A stretch of 64,000 bases of DNA from Rhodobacter sp. (GTDB lineage Bacteria > Pseudomonadota > Alphaproteobacteria > Rhodobacterales > Rhodobacteraceae). The first letter of the stretch is position 1, and each line of letters starts with the position of its first letter. Below the pieces are notes generated by a model. That model did not search any database. It was not told the origin of the DNA and was given only the letters and a program-made list of their open reading frames with translations. The position numbers and the translations under genes were made by a program. This document shows, piece after piece, positions 9,361 to 19,520 of this stretch. Location: assembly GCA_016704435.1 (NCBI GenBank), contig JADJAB010000008.1, positions 124,001-188,000 on the forward strand. Reading direction: 5' to 3'.

Positions 9361-10956
9361 CCTGTTGATCCACAACGCCCGCATCCGCACGATGGACCCA
9401 GCCCGGCCATTGGCGGACTGGCTCCTGGCCCGCGGCGGGCGCATCGTGGCGCTGGGGACCGGCACCCCGCCATCAGCCGCCAGCCGGATCGACGCGGGCG
9501 GGCGGCTGGTGCTGCCGGGCTTTCAGGATGCGCATGTCCACCTGCTGTCGGGCGGCACCGATATTGCCACGGCGGCCCATCTCTACGACGTCACCGATGA
9601 AGCCGGACTGCTCTCGACCCTCGCGGCCCATGCAAAGGCAAGGCCGACCCTGCCGGTGGTGCTGGGCGCGGGCTGGCAGCCGGGGATCTTCGGCGACGAC
9701 AACCTGACGGCGGCGCTGCTGGACCGGGTGGTGCCGGACCGCCCGGCGGTGATCTACGACAGCTCCTTTCACAACGCCTGTTTCAATTCCCGCGCGCTGG
9801 CGATGGCGGGGATCGGTGATGACACGCTTGACCCGCCGAACGGCCATATCGTCCGCGACGCGCAGGGGCGGGCCAGGGGATGCTGCATGAAGAGGCGATC
9901 CCCTGGGCCTTCGCCCGCCTGCCGCAACTGACCGATGCCGACTACATGGATGGCCTGCGCGCCGGGCAGGCCCATGCCAATGCCCATGGCCTGACCGGCG
10001 TGCTGGACCCGCGCGTCACCGGGCTGGAAGCGCGGATCTACGCCCGCGCCCTGGCCGATGGTGCTTTGACGCTGCGTGTTGCCGGTGCCGCGCTGGTGAC
10101 CGAGGCGGACACTCCGGAAACTGCCGTCGCGCGGTTGAGCGCGATGCGTGCCACCCATCCGGGCCCGGATTTCCACATCCAATCGGCCAAGTTCTTCATG
10201 GACGGGGTATTTGAAAACCGCACCGCCGCGCTGGTGGACGACTACGCCGACCAGCCCGGCAACGCGCCCTGCATGTTCGGTGCCGATCAGACCAACGCCT
10301 TGTTCACCGCGCTGGACGCCGCGCGCTTTGCCATCCATGTCCACGCCATCGGCGATGCCGCGATCCGCCGCACGATCGAGGGGCTGGAGGCCGCCCGCGC
10401 CGCCAACACACCATGGCCCGCGCAGCACCAGATCACCCATCTGCAACTGATGCACCCCGCCGATTACACCCGGCTGGCGCAGGTGGCGACGGCGAACATC
10501 CAGCCGCTCTGGGCGCGGCTTGACCCGGTGATCCCGGATATTGCGCTGGACATGATCGGTCCGGCGCGGCGCGGCGACACCTATGCTTTCCGCAAGATGC
10601 TGGAGGCCGGCGCCGACTGGTGCCTTTCGTCGGACTGGTCGGTCAGCACCCTGAACCCGTTCGAGATCATCGAGACTGCCGTCACCCGCCAGGCCCGCCG
10701 CGCCGAAGGCCCGAAAGAGCCGTTCCTGCCCGATCAGGCCCTGACGGTGGAAGAGGCGATCCTGGGCTACACCACCCACGCCGCCCGCGCGACTTGGCGC
10801 GACGGATTCACCGGCATGCTGCGGCCCGGCTATTCGGCCGACCTGATCGTGCTGGACCGCGACATCCTTGCCTGCGATCCGCGGGAGATCTCCGACACCC
10901 GCGTCCTTTGCACCCTCTTCAAGGGCGCCGAGGTCCACCGCGCCGCCGATTTCTGA
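9353..10956 (+). pseudogene. YtcJ-like amidohydrolase, one frameshift
   Basis: A TTG at 9353 is the likely start (LADLLIHNARIRTMDPARPL), overlapping the cupin gene by 8 bp. The first frame carries the metal motif GFQDAHVHLLSGG and is good to about 9875. A G run there (AGGGGATG) appears one G short, after which the second frame continues MLHEEAIPWAFARLPQ to 10956. The joined product has about 534 residues, normal for the amidohydrolase-3 (YtcJ) family. The second part holds HVHAIGDAAIRRTIEG and SSDWSVSTLNPFE, usual metal or active-site segments. The family hydrolyses amide or imine bonds in cyclic or acyl substrates. The substrate is unknown. Confidence 0.74.
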
Positions 10957-10971
10957 CCTCGGAAGACCGCC

Positions 10972-11330
10972 ATGTCCTTCCCGCCCGACCAGCGCCGCAT
11001 TGCCAATATCCGCCCGGCACATTCAAACCCTTCGTCTACGATGACGGCGTGGCGCTGGGCGACGCCGTCCTGCAGCTTGACGACGACAAGCCCCTGGGCG
11101 AGGGGTTCCATGTCTACCGCATGCCCGCCGGCATGAAGACCCGCGCGCATCGCCACAACGGCCACGAACAGTTCCTGGTCCTGGAGGGAGAGCTGATCGA
11201 AAGCGATGGCACGGTGCTGAAGCCCGGCGACATGGTGTTCTACCGCGACTTGACCGAACACCACTCCTACACGCCGACCGGCTGCCTTCTGGCCGTTCAC
11301 ATCGCCGGGCCGGAGTTCCCGACCGAGTAG
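10972..11330 (+). pseudogene. Small cupin protein, one apparent frameshift
   Basis: The ATG at 10972 gives MSFPPDQRRIANIRP, then the frame must shift near 11010-11014, where CCCGGC stands for CCCGGGC, to continue GTFKPFVYDDGVALGDAVL to the stop at 11330. The joined product has 119 residues. It is a single cupin barrel with motif 1 THRHNGHEQFLVLEGEL-like residues (RAHRHNGHEQF, E) and motif 2 YRDLTEHHSY. It sits 15 bp after the amidohydrolase and closes the operon. A hairpin follows at 11355-11378. Sequence error and real mutation cannot be told apart here. Confidence 0.62.
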
Positions 11331-11354
11331 CCGGCCGCGACCTGCGGCGCCATG

Positions 11355-11392
11355 ACACATGCGACAGTCCGCATGTGTTTGATCAAGATCAG
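11355..11392. promoter_or_regulatory. Perfect inverted repeat next to an FNR-type box
   Basis: ACACATGCG (11355-11363) and CGCATGTGT (11370-11378) form a perfect 9 bp inverted repeat with a 6-base loop. Directly after it, TTGATCAAGATCAG (11379-11392) matches the FNR/FnrL consensus TTGAT-N4-ATCAA at all but the last base. The small membrane protein gene starts 61 bp downstream. The hairpin could end the upstream operon or be a second operator. Confidence 0.55.
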
Positions 11393-11453
11393 GGCGCTGC
11401 GGCGGCCGGCAGGGCATGGGGAATGCTGAAAAAGGCCTCATCCGGAGGAAAGC

Positions 11454-11633
11454 ATGACCCGCCTGACACTGATCCTGTTCTCGATGATCTCGACCGCGCT
11501 GATGGGGTCTTTCATCATCGCGTCGCTGACCATGGGCTACGACACGCTGCAACCGATCCTGATTTCGGCCGCGGCGGGCTTTGTGCTGGCGATGCCGGTC
11601 AGCTGGTACGTCGCCAGGCAGATTTCGGACTGA
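11454..11633 (+). CDS. Small two-helix membrane protein
   Basis: This 59-residue frame (MTRLTLILFSMIST...ARQISD) follows a clear GGAGGAAAG ribosome-binding site. It has two hydrophobic stretches, at about residues 4-25 and 34-52. Similar tiny proteins in this bacterial family are often mislabelled CTP synthetase in databases, but it has no such domain. An FNR-type box at 11379-11392 suggests it is controlled by oxygen. Function unknown. Confidence 0.72.
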   Translation: MTRLTLILFSMISTALMGSFIIASLTMGYDTLQPILISAAAGFVLAMPVSWYVARQISD

Positions 11634-11651
11634 TCGGCAAAGTCCCGCGCA

Positions 11652-12437
11652 TCACGCGGTCAGAAAGACGCGGACGGTCTCTTCGAATTCGCGCGGCTTT
11701 TCGGCGTGCAGCCAGTGGCCGGCATCGGGCAGCTTGGCAAAGCGCGCCTTGGGGAACAGCGCGCGGATCGTGGCGCGGTGTTCCGGGCGGACATAGCGGC
11801 TTTGCGCCCCGGTCAGAAACAGCGCCGGGCGCTCGAAGCGGCCTGTCGTGCCCGGCCAGCCGGTGATCTTCGACATCTCCGCCTCAAGCACATCCAGGTT
11901 CAGTTTCCAGCGCGGACCGCCCGGCGCCTTCATGTCCAGCGATTGCAGGAAAAAGGCGCGCAGGGCCGGGTCGTCGACCGTGGCCGCCAGCCGCCGGTCG
12001 GCCTCGGCCCGCGTGGAAACGCCGGCCAGGTCCAGCCCGCGCATTGCCTGCACATGGCGCGACTGGTCATGGTCATAGGCCACCGGGGCGATATCGGCCA
12101 ACACCAGCCTCCGGATCAGCGCGCCGCTCGTCAGCGCCAGCTGCATCGCGGCCTTTCCGCCCATCGAATGGCCCAGAAGGTCGACCGGGGCGCCGACCGA
12201 CCTGATCACCTCGGCCAGATCGGCGGCCATCTCGGGGTAGCCTTGCGTTGGGAATCGCGGGCTGTCGCCATGGTTGCGCATGTCCACCGCCACCACGTCG
12301 CGGATATCGGCCAGCCGCCGCGCGATCACCCCCCAATTGCGGGCCGAGCCGTAAAGCCCGTGCGCGATGACCAGCGGCGGCTCGATCGAAGCGGCGTTCT
12401 TTCCTTGGGTGGCGGGGTGCAGGGTCGTGGCAAGCAT
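11652..12437 (-). CDS. Alpha/beta hydrolase (esterase, YbfF-like)
   Basis: The protein has 261 residues from MLATTLHPATQGK. The oxyanion segment HGLYGSARNWG, the nucleophile elbow GHSMGG (serine), and the late histidine in PDAGHWLHAEKP are all visible. Size and motifs fit small acyl-ester or thioester hydrolases such as YbfF. It is convergent with the small membrane protein gene upstream. Longer in-frame starts exist up to 12716, but they run through the divergent gene's leader. No substrate can be named. Confidence 0.83.
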   Translation of the reverse strand: MLATTLHPATQGKNAASIEPPLVIAHGLYGSARNWGVIARRLADIRDVVAVDMRNHGDSPRFPTQGYPEMAADLAEVIRSVGAPVDLLGHSMGGKAAMQLALTSGALIRRLVLADIAPVAYDHDQSRHVQAMRGLDLAGVSTRAEADRRLAATVDDPALRAFFLQSLDMKAPGGPRWKLNLDVLEAEMSKITGWPGTTGRFERPALFLTGAQSRYVRPEHRATIRALFPKARFAKLPDAGHWLHAEKPREFEETVRVFLTA

Positions 12438-12534
12438 GTCTGTTTCCTTATCGAAACAGGATGTTCTCCGCCAGAGCAGTTGAAACCGCCGCAAAGCCGG
12501 GTAGAGTCCGGAAAGAAATGGATGAGGTAGGGGA

Positions 12535-12906
12535 ATGAGTGCGGTGACGATCACGCAGATGGCGGATCGGGTCTCGGCTCTGATCGAGGAGCGCCTGGGC
12601 GTGCGAGGGCGCAGCCTTGAGGTCAAGGTCCGCAAGGCCGGTCGCCGGCTGCCCCGGAGGGTGCGCGAAGCCGCCGGCAATCTGGCCACCGCCGGAGAGA
12701 TGGCGAAGAACCCCAAGCTTCTGGTGCGGATCGACGTAGGCGCCGTGGCCGAGGCCTATGACGTCTGCCTCAAGCATCTGGGCGGCGTGAACCGGGGCGA
12801 GCGGCGCAAAGGCCTGGTGCTGGGCATGGCGGCCTCGGCCGCGTTTTCGGTGCTGGCGGTGGTGGTTCTGGTGATCGGCTTTCTTTACTGGCGCGGGATG
12901 CTCTGA
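12535..12906 (+). CDS. Conserved hypothetical, C-terminal membrane anchor
   Basis: This is a 123-residue protein starting MSAVTITQMADRVSAL. Residues 1-90 are charged and helical, rich in Arg and Lys. One hydrophobic helix near residues 95-118 (FSVLAVVVLVIGFLYW) would leave the bulk of the protein in the cytoplasm. The family is not recognised. The 3' end overlaps the convergent DUF817 gene by 22 bp. Confidence 0.72.
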   Translation: MSAVTITQMADRVSALIEERLGVRGRSLEVKVRKAGRRLPRRVREAAGNLATAGEMAKNPKLLVRIDVGAVAEAYDVCLKHLGGVNRGERRKGLVLGMAASAAFSVLAVVVLVIGFLYWRGML

Positions 12907-13751
12907 TGCGGGCGGCCCTTGGGGTAGAGGGCTGCGCGGGTGACCAGCGTGACGGTCACGAAGGCCACATACAAAAGCAGATACCATGAACCGAGCTTGG
13001 CAAAGCTGACCCAGTGCTGCGGCCCTTGTCCGTTGTAGAGCCAGGTCCCGGTCGCGGTGCCCACATTCTCGGCCACCCACAGCGCAAGACTGGACAGCAG
13101 CGCCGCCAGCGGCAGCGGCATCCACCAGTCGCGGTCATGGATGCGGAACCAGATCCGGGTGCGACCGTAGACCAGCACGGTCGTCGCGATCAGCGCCAGC
13201 CTCATGTCGGGCAGGAAATGATGGGCAAAGAAGTTGACGTAGATCGCCGCCGCCAGCAGCACCGTGGCCCAGAATGGCGGATAGGGGGCGAAGCGCATGT
13301 CGAAGATGCGGATGACGCGGGCCATGTAGCTGCCGACCGCGGCATACATGAAGCCGGAAAACAGCGGCACCCCCATCAGCTTGAACAGCCCCGGTTCGGG
13401 ATAGGCCCAACTGCCGGCAGAGACCTTGAACCACTCCATTGCGGTACCGGTCAGGTGGAAAAGCAGGATGACGCGGGCCTCCTCCCAGGTCTCCAGGCGT
13501 CTCCACAGGAACAGGGCTTGCGTGCCGATGGCGAAGAGGAACAGCGCATCATAGCGGCAGAGCGGCCAGCCCGGCTGCCAAACGAATTTCGTGGTGATGA
13601 TGGCCAGCAGCAGAAGCCCGCCAAAGAGGCAGGCCCAGCCCTGTTTCAGCACGAACATCACCAGTTCGGCCAGTGCATAGGGCAGGCGGGCGCGGGCCCA
13701 GTCGCCCATGCGCCGCTCAAGCCGGCGGGTGTTCACGGGACGATTGTTCAC
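12885..13751 (-). CDS. DUF817 family membrane protein
   Basis: The protein has 288 residues with about eight hydrophobic segments. Characteristic stretches are HLTGTAMEWFKVSAGSW, FSGFMYAAVGSYMAR and GTWLYNGQGPQHWV, which I recognise as DUF817. The role of the family is not established. The start ATG overlaps the end of the flavoenzyme gene upstream on the same strand by 4 bp, so the two may be co-transcribed. Confidence 0.82.
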   Translation of the reverse strand: MNNRPVNTRRLERRMGDWARARLPYALAELVMFVLKQGWACLFGGLLLLAIITTKFVWQPGWPLCRYDALFLFAIGTQALFLWRRLETWEEARVILLFHLTGTAMEWFKVSAGSWAYPEPGLFKLMGVPLFSGFMYAAVGSYMARVIRIFDMRFAPYPPFWATVLLAAAIYVNFFAHHFLPDMRLALIATTVLVYGRTRIWFRIHDRDWWMPLPLAALLSSLALWVAENVGTATGTWLYNGQGPQHWVSFAKLGSWYLLLYVAFVTVTLVTRAALYPKGRPHQSIPRQ

Positions 13752-15785
13752 CGGCGGGCTTTCGGCAGGATCACCCGTTCGCGGCGGATATCGGTCGGCG
13801 GTGACAGATGCGCACGGGCGGCGGCATGGCCGTCATGCACGGCATGCGCGATCAACCCCGGCGCGCGGGCGTCGCCAATGCGGTGCAGGCTGGTCAGGCC
13901 TCGATCCTTCGCCACGTCTTTCAGCGCGAGCCACAGCGCATCCTGCGGCTCGCGCGAGGTGACGGGAATGAAACCGGCGCAGGGGATGTCCGTCTCGCGT
14001 CCGGTGTAGGCGCAAGCCAGCCGGGCGGTGCCGGGGTAAAGGGCGGTGACGGTCTGGCCGGCCAGGATGGTGACGCCGCGCTCGATCAGCCGGGCCTGCA
14101 GGCGGGATTGCTCGACCGTGTAGCTGGCCCATTCCGCCACGGTGCCGGCGGGGGTGACATAGGTCACCTCACGGCCCTCGCTGGCCAGAAGGTCGGCCAG
14201 CCCGGCGGCGATGTGATAGCCTTCGTCGTCGAAGATCACCACCGGGCCGAGTGCGGGGCGGGTGCCCTCCAGCACCTGATCGGGGGTCAGGGTGCGGTGG
14301 TCGGAGAAACTGGCGGCGCCGCCGGGCAGGCTGCGCCCGCGCCCGTCGGCCCGCCACAGGCTGCCGGTGGCCACCAGCACGTGCCGGATGGCAGTTTCGC
14401 GCACATCGCCGGCTGTCATCCTGCTGCCGGGATAAAGCGTCACGTTCGGCAATTTGCCGATCTGGTGCAGCCGCCAGTCGCGCACCCTTGCCCATTCCGC
14501 CAGGCCGGGAAGCCGTGCTTCGCGCGTGACGCGCCCGCCCGGCTCTCCCGCTTCGGCCAGCACCACCTGCACGCCGCGCCTGCCAAGGGTCAGCGCGGCC
14601 TCCAACCCCGAAGGCCCGCCGCCCACGACCAGCACCGGGTCGCTGCGGCCGGTGATCGCCGGCACATGCTCGGGGTGCCAGCCCTGCCGCCATTCCTCGC
14701 CCATCGTGGGGTTCTGGGTGCAGCGGATCGGCGCGCCCAGGCCATCATGCGCATAGCAGATGTTGCAGCCGATGCATTCGCGGATGTCGTCCATCCGGCC
14801 GTCGCGGATCTTGGCGGGCAGGAACGGATCGGCAATCGACGGCCGCGCGGCGCCGATGAAATCCAGCACGCCGCGCTTAAGCTGGCCCAGCATCGTCTCG
14901 GGGCTGGTGAAGCGGCCGACACTGACCACGGGCCTGGCCGTGGCCGCGCGAACATGGGCGATATGGCCTTCCAGTGCCGCTTCCTTGACGAACCGCGACG
15001 GGCCCATTTCCGTGCCGTAATCGGGGATGGTGACATCGAACACATCGACCAGGGGGGCGATCTGGTGCAGGAATTCGGCGCGTTCCTCTTGCCCCGCGCC
15101 GTCTTCGCCTATCACCTCGATCCGCAGCGCCACCGCCATGCGGTCGCCGACAGCGGCGCGGGTATCCTCCAGCAATTCGCGCACCAGGCGGGCGCGGTTG
15201 GCGAAGCTGCCGCCGTAGTCGTCACCGCGCGGGTTCAGCGCGGGGTCGAGGAATTGCGACAAGAGGTAGGTGTGCGCGGCATAGACATAAACCACGTCAA
15301 AGCCAGCCGCGCGCGCCCGCAACGCCGCCGCGCGGTGCCAGTCGCGCAAGGCGCGGATATCGTCGCGGTCCATCCGCTGGCTTTGCCAGGGGCACGTTTT
15401 CGGCCAGCAGGCTTTCCGGCGCCAGCGGGGCCGCGCGCGACAGCACATTGCCGCTCCGCTGGCCGCCGTGCCACAATTCCACCCCCGCCAAAGCGCCGTG
15501 CGCATGCACCGCATCGGCCATCGCAGCCATATTGGCCACATCGCCTTCATCCCACAGCGAGGCATAGGGCGCGGTCGTGTCGTCCGACGTGGGGTGGATG
15601 GAACAGTATTCGCTGTTCACCACGCCCCAACCGCCTTCGGCCTTCACCCCGCGCATCGCGGCCAGGGTGGCGGGGTAGAGGTTGCCCATGCCAGAGCAAT
15701 GCGGCACCTGCCAGAAACGGTTGGGTGCCGTGACCGGGCCGATCTTCAGCGGCTGGAACAAGGGGTCAAAGCGGGGATCGCGCAT
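13748..15785 (-). pseudogene. TMADH/2,4-dienoyl-CoA reductase-like FMN/4Fe-4S demethylase, one frameshift
   Basis: The joined product has about 678 residues, usual for this family. Residues 1-360 are an old-yellow-enzyme barrel (IGPVTAPNRFWQVPHCSGMGN, VELWHGGQRSG). A 4Fe-4S motif follows, CIGCNICYAHDGLGAPIRC. The C-terminal half is an NAD(P)/FAD module with VVGGGPSGLEAALTLGRRG. The N-terminal frame starts at 15785 and fails near 15385-15400 (AENVPLA to SQRMDRDDIRALRDW), where one base seems to be gained. Relatives demethylate trimethylamine, dimethylglycine or proline betaine. It is oriented against the oxygenase operon but suits the same pathway. The 3' end overlaps DUF817. Confidence 0.77.
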
Positions 15786-15841
15786 GGCTGCCTCTGTCGG
15801 GTGCCCGGCTGATTTGAGCGTCAGTCGATGGTCCGGTCAAG

Positions 15842-16467
15842 TCAATGCTGGCCCGAGTGCAGCGCATCCTCGGTCGGCCAGGGAACAAGGCTTAGTTCCG
15901 GCCAAAGCGCCATCTGACGTTCCGCCTTGGCATGATGGGTCGCGCGGTTGTTCAAGATCGTGTTCGGGGTCAGGCGAAAGCTGAAGAGGTCGTCAAGTCC
16001 ATAGGGGGCGTAGATGTCAAGCCTTTCGCCCGCAAGCCGCGCACCGACGCAATGGGTGCGCGATGCGAAAAGGTCGATGGCTTCGCAGGCGCGGGTCAGT
16101 TGCGGGTAGGGTTGGCCAAAGCGCTCTGGGTACCACAGATGGACGCGTGCCTGATTGCGCAACTCGACCGGAGGCGTTGGCGGAAAATGCGCGGTGACGC
16201 GGCAGATGGCGCGGTCTTCGGCCTCATGACTGGTGTCGGGGTCGAAGTAGAAAAGATCGATGTCCTTGATCCCGTGCAGAAGCGGTCGCTCGGAAAGGTG
16301 GTTCCATACCTGATTGTAGATCGCACCCGAGACGATCCAGCCATCGGGCAGGTCCATGTCCCGCAAGGCGTGAAGCCAGCCCATCAGGGGCGGGCTTTGC
16401 GCGATGATCTTGCGCAAAGCCCGGTCTTGTGTCGCGGGATCAAGCCCCGCACGGCGCAGATGATCTG

Positions 16468-16471
<4 letters not shown>
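15842..16471 (-). CDS. Nucleotidyltransferase-like protein (DUF925 family)
   Basis: The protein has 209 residues. It starts at GTG, 16471, in a GTGA overlap with glyA's stop. SGAIYNQVWNHL and the acidic pair in KDIDLFYFD resemble the N-terminal signature of the DUF925 nucleotidyltransferase-like family. DIYAPYGLDDLFSFRLTPN is also family-typical. The coupling to glyA looks positional rather than functional. Substrate unknown. Confidence 0.78.
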
Positions 16472-17775
<1,304 letters not shown>

Positions 17776-18017
17776 GAGGGGGTTCCTTCGGGGCCAGAGG
17801 GAGCGTTGCGGTTTTCTAGGGCATCAGGCCCGTGCCGGAAAGCCGGAATGCGACGTGGCAGGGCGTTCCGGCGGCTTGTTATGCGCCGGTGGCCTGACTG
17901 CGCCCGGACAGCGATGTTGCAGGCCGCACCAGACCGGCCTTGCGGCGCCGCGCGGCGCCATGAGGGGTTGAGTTTGCCCCCCGCCCCGGCCAAGGTTCGC
18001 CCGCAGGGGAGACGGCG

Positions 18018-18782
18018 ATGGCGCAAAGGATCAGGTTTACCGCCAGCAAGGCGCCGGCTGCCGCAGCGGCGCTGGCAGTGCTGACCGCGCGCCATGGCCA
18101 GGCTGATGCGCGCCGGGCCGAGGTGATCGTGGCGCTGGGCGGCGATGGCTTCATGCTGCAGACGCTGCACGCCCAGACCGGGCGCGACCTGCCGGTTTAC
18201 GGCATGAACTGCGGCACCATCGGCTTCCTGATGAACGCCTATTCGGTGGTTGACCTGCCCGACCGGCTTGCCGCCGCCGAGGAAACCCTGATCAACCCCT
18301 TGTCGATGCGCGCCGAGACCGTGCGCGGCAAGGTGACCATGGCGCTGGCGATCAACGAGGTCTCGCTTCTGCGGCAGGGCCCTCAGGCGGCCAAGCTGCG
18401 CGTCATCATCGACGGCCGCGAGCGGCTGGAGGAACTCGTCTGCGACGGCGCGCTGGTGGCGACGCCCGCCGGGTCCACCGCCTACAACTATTCGGCGCAT
18501 GGGCCGATCCTGCCGATTGGCGCCGATGTGCTGGCGCTGACGGCGATGTCTGCGTTTCGCCCCCGCCGCTGGCGCGGCGCGGTGCTGCCGAAGGCGGCGC
18601 ATGTGCGGCTGGAGGTGCTGGAGCCGCAAAAGCGCCCGGTCATGGCCGATGCCGACAGCCGGTCCTCCACCCGCGATGTGCTGTCGGTCGAGGTGGTGTC
18701 GGAAACGGCCATCACGCATCGGTTGCTGTTCGATCCGGGGCATGGGCTGGAAGAACGGCTGATCAGCGAGCAGTTTTCATGA
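18018..18782 (+). CDS. nadK: NAD kinase
   Basis: The protein has 254 residues and follows a GGGGAGACGGCG ribosome-binding site. It phosphorylates NAD to NADP. The motifs are GGDGFMLQTLH, NCGTIGFLMNAY and TPAGSTAYNYSAHGPI, as in short alphaproteobacterial NadK. It is divergent from glyA. Its stop overlaps the ATG of the next gene (ATGA). Confidence 0.95.
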   Translation: MAQRIRFTASKAPAAAAALAVLTARHGQADARRAEVIVALGGDGFMLQTLHAQTGRDLPVYGMNCGTIGFLMNAYSVVDLPDRLAAAEETLINPLSMRAETVRGKVTMALAINEVSLLRQGPQAAKLRVIIDGRERLEELVCDGALVATPAGSTAYNYSAHGPILPIGADVLALTAMSAFRPRRWRGAVLPKAAHVRLEVLEPQKRPVMADADSRSSTRDVLSVEVVSETAITHRLLFDPGHGLEERLISEQFS

Positions 18783-19520
18783 AATGGCTGGCGCTGGCCG
18801 TCTGTCTGATGCCGCTTGCGGCCGGGGCCGAAGAGCATCCTTTTCTGGCCAGCCTAATCGACACCTTGTCACGTCCTGACCTGTCGGCCCCTGACCTGTT
18901 GGCCGGATTGGAGGCGATGGGGTTTTCGGTGGTTGCGGATGTTTCTGATGGGTCGGATTACGCAACGCTGTTGGATGATCCGTCTTTTACTTTTTACTGC
19001 TATTCTTCGTTCATCCGACCGGACGGTGCCGCTTACGCTCGTTAATTGCAGCAGAATCAGTGCCGCGCATGTGGCGAGATTGCCGACCGAAGACGAAGCC
19101 ATTTTTGGCGACTTGGATACCTGGGTGCCAACTCTACAATACAGCGACACAGTCAAATTCCCAACCGGTGCGCTGGCGCAGTTGTGGTGCGAGGTCAAGC
19201 TTGTTCCCGTAGGCGACCCGCTGATGCCTACTGTGCATCAGATCAAAGGCACACTGCAGTCCCAGTTTGACGAGGTGTCATTGAAACTTGGGTCCGAGTT
19301 GATGGAAGAGCAAGATATCGGCGCGGGCTCCGTGCTTTATCCACCGTTGACGGCCCCATCGGGCGATGGCGGGCCGCTGGCTGGAGATACTCAGCTCTTT
19401 GGCCAAAACGACAACCCGATGGCGGACCGCAGGGCCAGTTGGATCTGGTATTTTCACTTTGAAGGGATTGGGACGCAGAGTTTCACCGTTGTCAGCCACC
19501 TTGCGCCGCAAGGCTTCTAG
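18779..19520 (+). pseudogene. Secreted protein of unknown family, one frameshift
   Basis: The ATG at 18779 opens a clear Sec signal peptide (MKWLALAVCLMPLAAGA, then EEHPFLASL). The frame closes at 19045. From about 19010 another frame continues SDRTVPLTLVNCSRISAAHVARLPTED to 19520. Joining them requires dropping one base near 19010-19013 and gives about 246 residues. The C-terminal half has fewer G/C third positions than its neighbours, hinting at foreign origin. I recognise no family. A single indel can be either decay or error. Confidence 0.5.

Noticed and set aside
9353..10956. Two separate amidohydrolase genes
   Set aside because: The two frames are complementary halves of one protein, joined at a G run.
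17776..18017. Glycine riboswitch before glyA
   Set aside because: No tandem aptamer pattern was found in this 242 bp region.
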